A program made the translations under genes and the position numbers. The notes under the pieces are model-generated. The model saw nothing but the letters and a program-made list of their open reading frames with translations. It ran no database searches and had not been told where the DNA came from. A stretch of DNA of 64,000 nucleotides from Lutjanus erythropterus. Taxonomy: Eukaryota; Chordata; Actinopteri; Lutjaniformes; Lutjanidae. The stretch covers positions 9,158,683 through 9,222,682 of the forward strand of contig CM034603.1 in the NCBI GenBank assembly GCA_020091685.1. The letters are read 5' to 3'. This document shows, piece after piece, positions 59,161 to 64,000 of this stretch; position 1 is the first letter of the stretch; every line of letters starts with the position of its first letter.

Positions 59161-59764
59161 TAATTTTTGGAATTAGTTATGTGATCCATTGGATTAAAAG
59201 AAAATGTTATCCAATCTGAGTACTTTTGGATCGAAAATCATCAACATTGAAAATATTGCAAATTTATGGTAAAAAAAAAAAATGGGCACAGCCACAATAT
59301 CTTGTCTTTGTTGTTTATTTCCACATGAAATTGTTGGTGTATTTCCTGCTAGCCAGTGCTAGCTAGTTGCTAGTTGCTATAAACTTCTAGGGAAACACAG
59401 AATATGTCGAATATGTCAGAGAGTGGGGAAGGAAGTCAGTGAACGTGACTAAACTGTTAATGTCTTACCTCATTCATGATTTCTGTCATGTCAAGGTAGA
59501 TTTCCAAAAGCTATGGTGACAGTGATATTGCTGGGAATGGAAGGCTGTTTTGGAGGGACTGCTGCTGCTTGTACCTGTCATCTTGACTCAACACTGTGGT
59601 TTTTTTTCTCCTGCCAGGTCTACCACAAAGTTGAGCACTCATCTAAGAAACCCCATGTGTCAGACATGCTTTTCATGAGTTGATAGTACATTGGTTATCA
59701 TTAAAAAAAGTTTCATCATTTAAAAAAAAATCCCATATTTTAAAGATGTAATCAAAGGTAATGA

Positions 59765-60935
59765 AGGAATCCTTCAACACTGCACACCATCGCATCCTTC
59801 TAGAGGGTTTGGAGCAGCTCAGGCACCACACATCAACGGTTCACGTCTTTACTCGAAGGAAGAACATTTTCAATTTCCTTTCGTGGATCATTGTTGTCCA
59901 CCCTTGCTGCCTTCCTCTTGTATGGTGTACCTCATGGGTCATTACTAAGCTGTCTTTTACCCCAAAGTGAATGACATAACAGTGTTGTATCACTGTTATG
60001 CAGATGATACACACTTTTACCTTGCTCAGGAACCTGGCAGCCCTGATTTATTGCAACGCCTGTTTGACTGCCTAAATGATATCAAACACTAAATGGCTGG
60101 CAACTTCTTAAAACACAATGAGAGTAAAATGGAAATTTTCATTTTTGGTTTCCCTGATATTAAAAATGTTAGCTACCTGTGACGACTCACTGGTCATGTC
60201 AAAACCTACATGACAAATATATGCTATTGTTAAATCATCTTTTTAGAGTTTTTCCAGAGTTTTAAGCAAGGTCAAGTTTGTGTTTTCTTTTAGAGATTTC
60301 ATGACAATAATCCATGCCTTTATTCCATTTAACCTGGATCACTGCAAGGCACTCAGAGTCAGTCAGTCTACTATGTTGCCTTCAGGTGGTGCAAAAATGT
60401 GGCCATACGCCTGCTAACATAATCTGGAAAATTGTGCCATAACATGATGTTACAGTCCCACTGTCTGCCTAGAACACCGTGTTAATCAAATAAACTGCAG
60501 CTTTCCATCCCAGAGAATTGCTTGAGGTGTAAAGGTGACAGTGCTTTTTTTTGTAGCCGGGCCCAAATTGTGGATCTGCCTCCCCCTACGTGTTCCATCT
60601 GCCACGGTCACTTCAAATCCAAGCTAAAAGCTCACTTGTGTTCGCTGGTTTTCTAATCTGTTCTAGGTAGACCAATGCATTTTTGTGGTTGAGTTTTCTT
60701 TGTTCTGTTGGATGGGCACCTACCATTAATAAAGAGCCTGGATCCACTCAAGGTTTCTGCCTGTTAAAAAGAAGTTTTCCTCGTCACAGTTGCACCAGTG
60801 CTTGCTCTTGGTGGGAAAAATAGGTTGAAAGAGTACAGTCTAGACGTGCTCTTTGGTGCTGTACAAATAACACTGAAAGCACTTTGGTCAACTGTGGGTT
60901 GTTTTTAAACTGTTCCATACAAATAAACTGACAGT
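59765..60935 (+). pseudogene. L2-type LINE, near-complete 3' half, degraded
   Basis: In order on the plus strand: FNTAHHRILLEGLEQL (RT block with the FDTVDH motif decayed), GVPHGSLLS, HCYADDTHFYLAQEPGSPDL (intact YADD), LNDIKH.MAGNFLKHNESKM, a decayed NLDHCKALRVSQ block, AGPKLWICLPLRVPSATVTS and FKSKLKAHLCSLVF. An ACTTTGG...TTTTTAAACTGTTCC and AATAAACTG tail follows. This is the standard order of an L2 ORF2 C-terminal half. Many stops and shifts, so it is dead. Confidence 0.85.
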
Positions 60936-61289
60936 CTTTTGTCATCTGATTACGTAATCCTGATTACGTGCAATTTGTTACTACCCAACGCTGCCAACGA
61001 TGCAGAAATGAGAATTGCATGCTCACCAGCATGCACCTCTCCATGTCTGACCACCACTCCAGTGTCCGCCATCAACCAGCAGGTCACTTTAATTACCCAC
61101 CTCCTTCATCCATCCCCCTCTGTCTGCCTCCGTAAGTGTAAATACCTCTTGTGTAATTTACCCTGAAGATCCCATTCACTAATTACCCCCTCTAATCCAC
61201 CCCCACCTTGCCGAAACCAACTCCTGCTCCAGGTCTCCCCCCGTTACACTATGGATTCCCTGTCGGCTTGCTATGGGGAGATCGAACTC

Positions 61290-61600
61290 TAATTAAGATT
61301 GTTAATGAAGATTTAATTTTCCACTTCAAATGAGCCAGTGAACTCGGGGAGCGTCCCGAGCGAAACGCATGAGCGAGGGCGCACGCAGAAGGAGAGGAAT
61401 GAGGAGAGGGAGGAAGACGAGAGGAGGAAAAAGAGGAAGAGGAAGAGGGAACGGACCCGGCGTGAACACCGCGGGGACGGGTGGAGTTAAAAAGTTACTT
61501 GGGAGGTTGTTAGACGTTTAACTACGGGGCAAAGAAGAAGTTGCACTCGTCTCGAGTTCCACCGCGGCTGTTGAAATTCACCTCGTTGCCTTACACTTTT
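61290..61600 (+). promoter_or_regulatory. CpG-rich block, possible promoter or first exon
   Basis: An AT-rich homeobox-site cluster (CTCTAATTAAGATTGTTAAT, GATTTAATTTTCCACTTC) runs into a CpG-rich block (GGGAGCGTCCCGAGCGAAAC, GACCCGGCGTGAACACCGCG, CTCGTCTCGAGTTCCACCGC). CpG density here is the highest in the right half of the window. No ATG with a convincing donor was found, so this may be a distal non-coding exon, an alternative promoter or an enhancer. Confidence 0.4.
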
Positions 61601-61653
61601 TCCTGTGTTTGGAAGCTGCCTTTAAAGCCTATACGTACTTGAAATGCAAAGAT

Positions 61654-61654
<1 letters not shown>

Positions 61655-61700
<46 letters not shown>
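61655..61700. repeat. (CA)n microsatellite
   Basis: About 23 CA units. A second, shorter run lies at 61791-61813. Confidence 0.95.
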
Positions 61701-61703
<3 letters not shown>

Positions 61704-61849
61704 GCACTCACACTGTGCTGAATAGCCAGAGGGATTCTGTGTGTCAGTAAGGTTCAAACAGAATGAGGAATCTCCATGTACTTGAATTCACACACACACA
61801 CACACACACACACTAACTCGTGTGTCCTGTGATGCAATCCTGCAGCACA

Positions 61850-62010
61850 CTGAGTGTGTGTGTAGCTCTCCGGCTCAGCGTATAGTTAGTCATTCCCAGG
61901 TGTACGGCTTTAACAGAGCCCATTTTATCTCCAGCTCTGCCATTATACTATGATCAATTATGCATGCTGTAATTATTGACAGCGCCATGACAGCGCATCT
62001 CACCTAGAAT
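61850..62010. promoter_or_regulatory. Candidate conserved non-coding element
   Basis: TCCCAGGTGTACGGCTTTAA, GATCAATTATGCATGCTGTA and ATTATTGACAGCGCCATGAC form a repeat-free block with T-box-like AGGTGT, POU/octamer-like ATTATGCAT, and TGACAG (MEIS/PBX-like) words close together. This is the style of vertebrate developmental enhancers. Conservation is an inference. Confidence 0.35.
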
Positions 62011-62109
62011 GCTGCATTGCGGTGTTGATGCTTGAGGCAGACTGATAAACGTACATATAGGAGTCGTAAATCGATAAGAATGTTATGTTGGCTACAAGTT
62101 GTTTTATCA

Positions 62110-62720
62110 GCTCGGTGGTGGAGGGCGGAGGGCGGGTTAAGGCGAGTCAAAGCTGTTTTGCCTCCAACTGGCTTCACATCCTCTTTAGATACAGGATGTT
62201 GCCTCCGCAGGGGGCAAGTCAGCGCCATGAATCTCATAATTACAGGAACGCACAGGCACACAAGAGATGGTGGGGGCTTTTTTTTTTTTTTTTCTTCCTC
62301 AGCGCTCTGCAGAATCAGCTCTAACCCAATCGCAAATACACTTTTATATAACGCAACAGACTTGCATATTAACTGCTAATATGGTTCTCTCCATCCCATC
62401 CCTCTCCCTCTGTTTCTCCCCCTCTCCTGACTTGAGGCGGGTATTATCATTGTAATCAAGCGGAGACCCAGCTAACACGATCATTCTCTAAACCATCATG
62501 TAGAAATAATCCCCTCCTTCATATTTGATTATTGTAATAAATCTTTTTAACCAGCTATTCAGTCACACAGCGACGGCGCACATCTCCCCGATCCATCACT
62601 CAGCCGGGGCGAAGGCTTGCGGAACGCAGGAGAGCTGCGAGGGGCTTGGTAAAGGGGGCCTTGTATTATTTGGTCGCAGCTGTCAGGTCTGCTCTATTTG
62701 CTGCTGCTCTGGAGTTCAAA
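62110..62720. promoter_or_regulatory. Candidate conserved non-coding cluster
   Basis: Repeat-free blocks at 62110-62250 and 62425-62700 (GAGGCGGGTATTATCATTGT, AATCAAGCGGAGACCCAGCT, TTTGATTATTGTAATAAATC) are interrupted by a poly-T run (62277-62293). A further poly-T run lies at 62708-62721. There is no splice-bordered frame. The 185-codon frame at 62793-63350 spans a CA run and is not supported. Confidence 0.3.
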
Positions 62721-63379
62721 ATGTCCTTTTTTTTTTTTTTCTTTGCCGGGGAACAAACAGAGAAGTCTCCCCCTCTCTGTCTGAAAGCGTGATTGCTCTG
62801 CAGAAGTCTCTGTCTGTCCTCTATTACTGACCTCAGATCCCCCCATCGGGCTGGATCAGACCAGACAAGGTGTTCCTTCATCCTGCAGTCAGACACAAAC
62901 ACACACACACACACACGAGCACACATGCGTTCACAGACATTGGCTGGGGTTTGGAAATTTCAAGGGGCCAATTTGACAAGGCACACCCACCTACTCACAA
63001 CAAGACACATGCTCACAAGGTGTGCGCACATTTGTATGCACTGCACAGCACATCCTTCAGTTGTTTCCTCCCTCTGTGTCTTCCTCTTCCACGTACACAC
63101 ACAAATAGAAAGCACACGCAGGCAGCAGAAGTCTGATTATCCAGAAATTCGGGAGACTGTGGAAAGGAGCACAGGTCTGACTCATCTCTTTGAAATAGTT
63201 CCTTTTTTATTCAAATTTACAAAAAGAAAAAGTACAACAGAAATAAATACACTTTGTTCAGCACGCAATTGTGGAATTGTATCAACATCGTGCAGGAGCA
63301 ATGAAGTCACCGGGGGGGCGGCACAGAACCGATGGAGGCTACCTGCGTGAGGCCAGAGCTCATGACCTTCAACCTGCAC
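62721..63379. other. Intergenic DNA, no gene seen
   Basis: Short CA run at 62897-62916 and CACA-rich segments to 63120. No gene recognised. Confidence 0.4.
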
Positions 63380-64000
63380 CTTTATATTATTTGAAGTGGG
63401 GTAGTATGAGGTACTTATTCATAGTTGAAGTATTAGCTTTGTCGTCGGCACGCCCCCAGTTATGAGACGCAGAGAGGGGCAATGTACTGCTGTAGACAGG
63501 GTATTTTAGCCACTTTATAAAAAGGTCCAGCTGAAATAATTAATAGCAGTTTCAGTGTGCATGTCAATATTTTTGCTTCCTTTGCAATCAGACAGCCTTT
63601 ATTGATGGGAAAACATTGTTATATAAGCCAAATATCACTCTCTCCAAAACCAACCAAACTCCATAGACAAAACCAGTTATTCTTCACAGGTGTTGCTAGT
63701 CTACTGCTAGCTCAGTATATTAGTTTGTTTTTGTGTTATTGTGTCATTTTGGTGTTTCCAAATGATAGTTTGGATTGACTGAAGTCTTAAAACAACGGAA
63801 CACTTTCACAGACCTAGGCAGGAGACAGACGAGCAACTCCTGTTTTCTGCTAGCTAAAATGACTGATTTTGCCTATAGAGTTTGGTTGGTTTGGTGAGAG
63901 CCGTACTTGGCATATATGTAATGGTGGTTTCCCATCGCAAAAGGCTGTCTGATGGCAAGGTAAAGTGGTGAAAACATTCTAAATATAGTGTACACTTAAA
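63380..64000. mobile_element. TTAA-target MITE copy cut by the window edge
   Basis: It shares phrases in order with 4268-4520: ATTATTTGAAGTGGGGTAGT, TATGAGGTACTTATTCATAG, GGCAATGTACTGCTGT and TATTTTAGCCACTT. It also holds a long inverted repeat: 63582-63676 pairs with 63862-63955, both containing CAGACAGCCTTT and CCAAACCAACCAAACTC-type blocks. The left terminus appears truncated and the right terminus is beyond 64000. Confidence 0.7.

Noticed and set aside
62793-63350. 185-codon open frame on the plus strand
   Set aside because: It runs through CA-rich low-complexity DNA (poly TH), has no domain and no splice or promoter support.

Overview
This window looks like a single stretch of a bony-fish nuclear chromosome, probably a percomorph teleost. 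The evidence is long AT-rich non-coding DNA, split exons with GT/AG borders, many CA/GT microsatellites, and a dense mix of fish-type repeats: hAT, Tc1, TTAA-target and TA-target MITEs, and L2, Rex1, RTE, I/Nimb, L1/Tx1 and Penelope retroelements. No bacterial operon, plasmid, CRISPR array or rRNA is present. Nearly all long open frames are chance or repeat-derived.

Only one host gene start is well supported. It lies on the minus strand: a 19-codon first coding exon (10996-11053) in a GC-rich promoter-like block, then a 5.3 kb intron, then a 95-base second exon (5613-5707). The phases join cleanly, and the 51-residue product resembles the N-terminus of CARMIL (LRRC16) actin-capping-protein regulators. 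The remaining exons should lie beyond position 1. A second, unidentified pair of phase-compatible exons with a stop is on the plus strand at 20489-20719 and 20838-20894.

From 11.3 to 64 kb the window is mostly intergenic. It holds: (i) 11.5-19 kb, hAT and TA-target MITEs, one with a perfect 8-base target duplication; (ii) 21.3-23.4 kb, a 2.07 kb element with CACTCTAA termini that contains GC-rich, spliced, gene-like exons; (iii) 24-34 kb, hAT, L2, L1-like and Tc1 debris; (iv) 35-46 kb, repeats alternating with unique sequence; (v) 47-57 kb, retroelement remnants including a Penelope-like endonuclease fragment inside a Rex1-like LINE, an RNase H-bearing LINE, a large inverted repeat and a palindromic minisatellite; (vi) 57-63 kb, an L2 remnant and a CpG-rich/homeobox-site-rich block that could be regulatory or a distal promoter.

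The most notable structures are a three-level nested transposon at 4268-5525 (a relative of it is cut by the right window edge), the possible gene capture at 22.0-22.6 kb, the unknown spliced ORF at 20.5-20.9 kb and the 55.1-56.3 kb inverted LINE repeat. All family names come from reading motifs by eye; no database search was possible.
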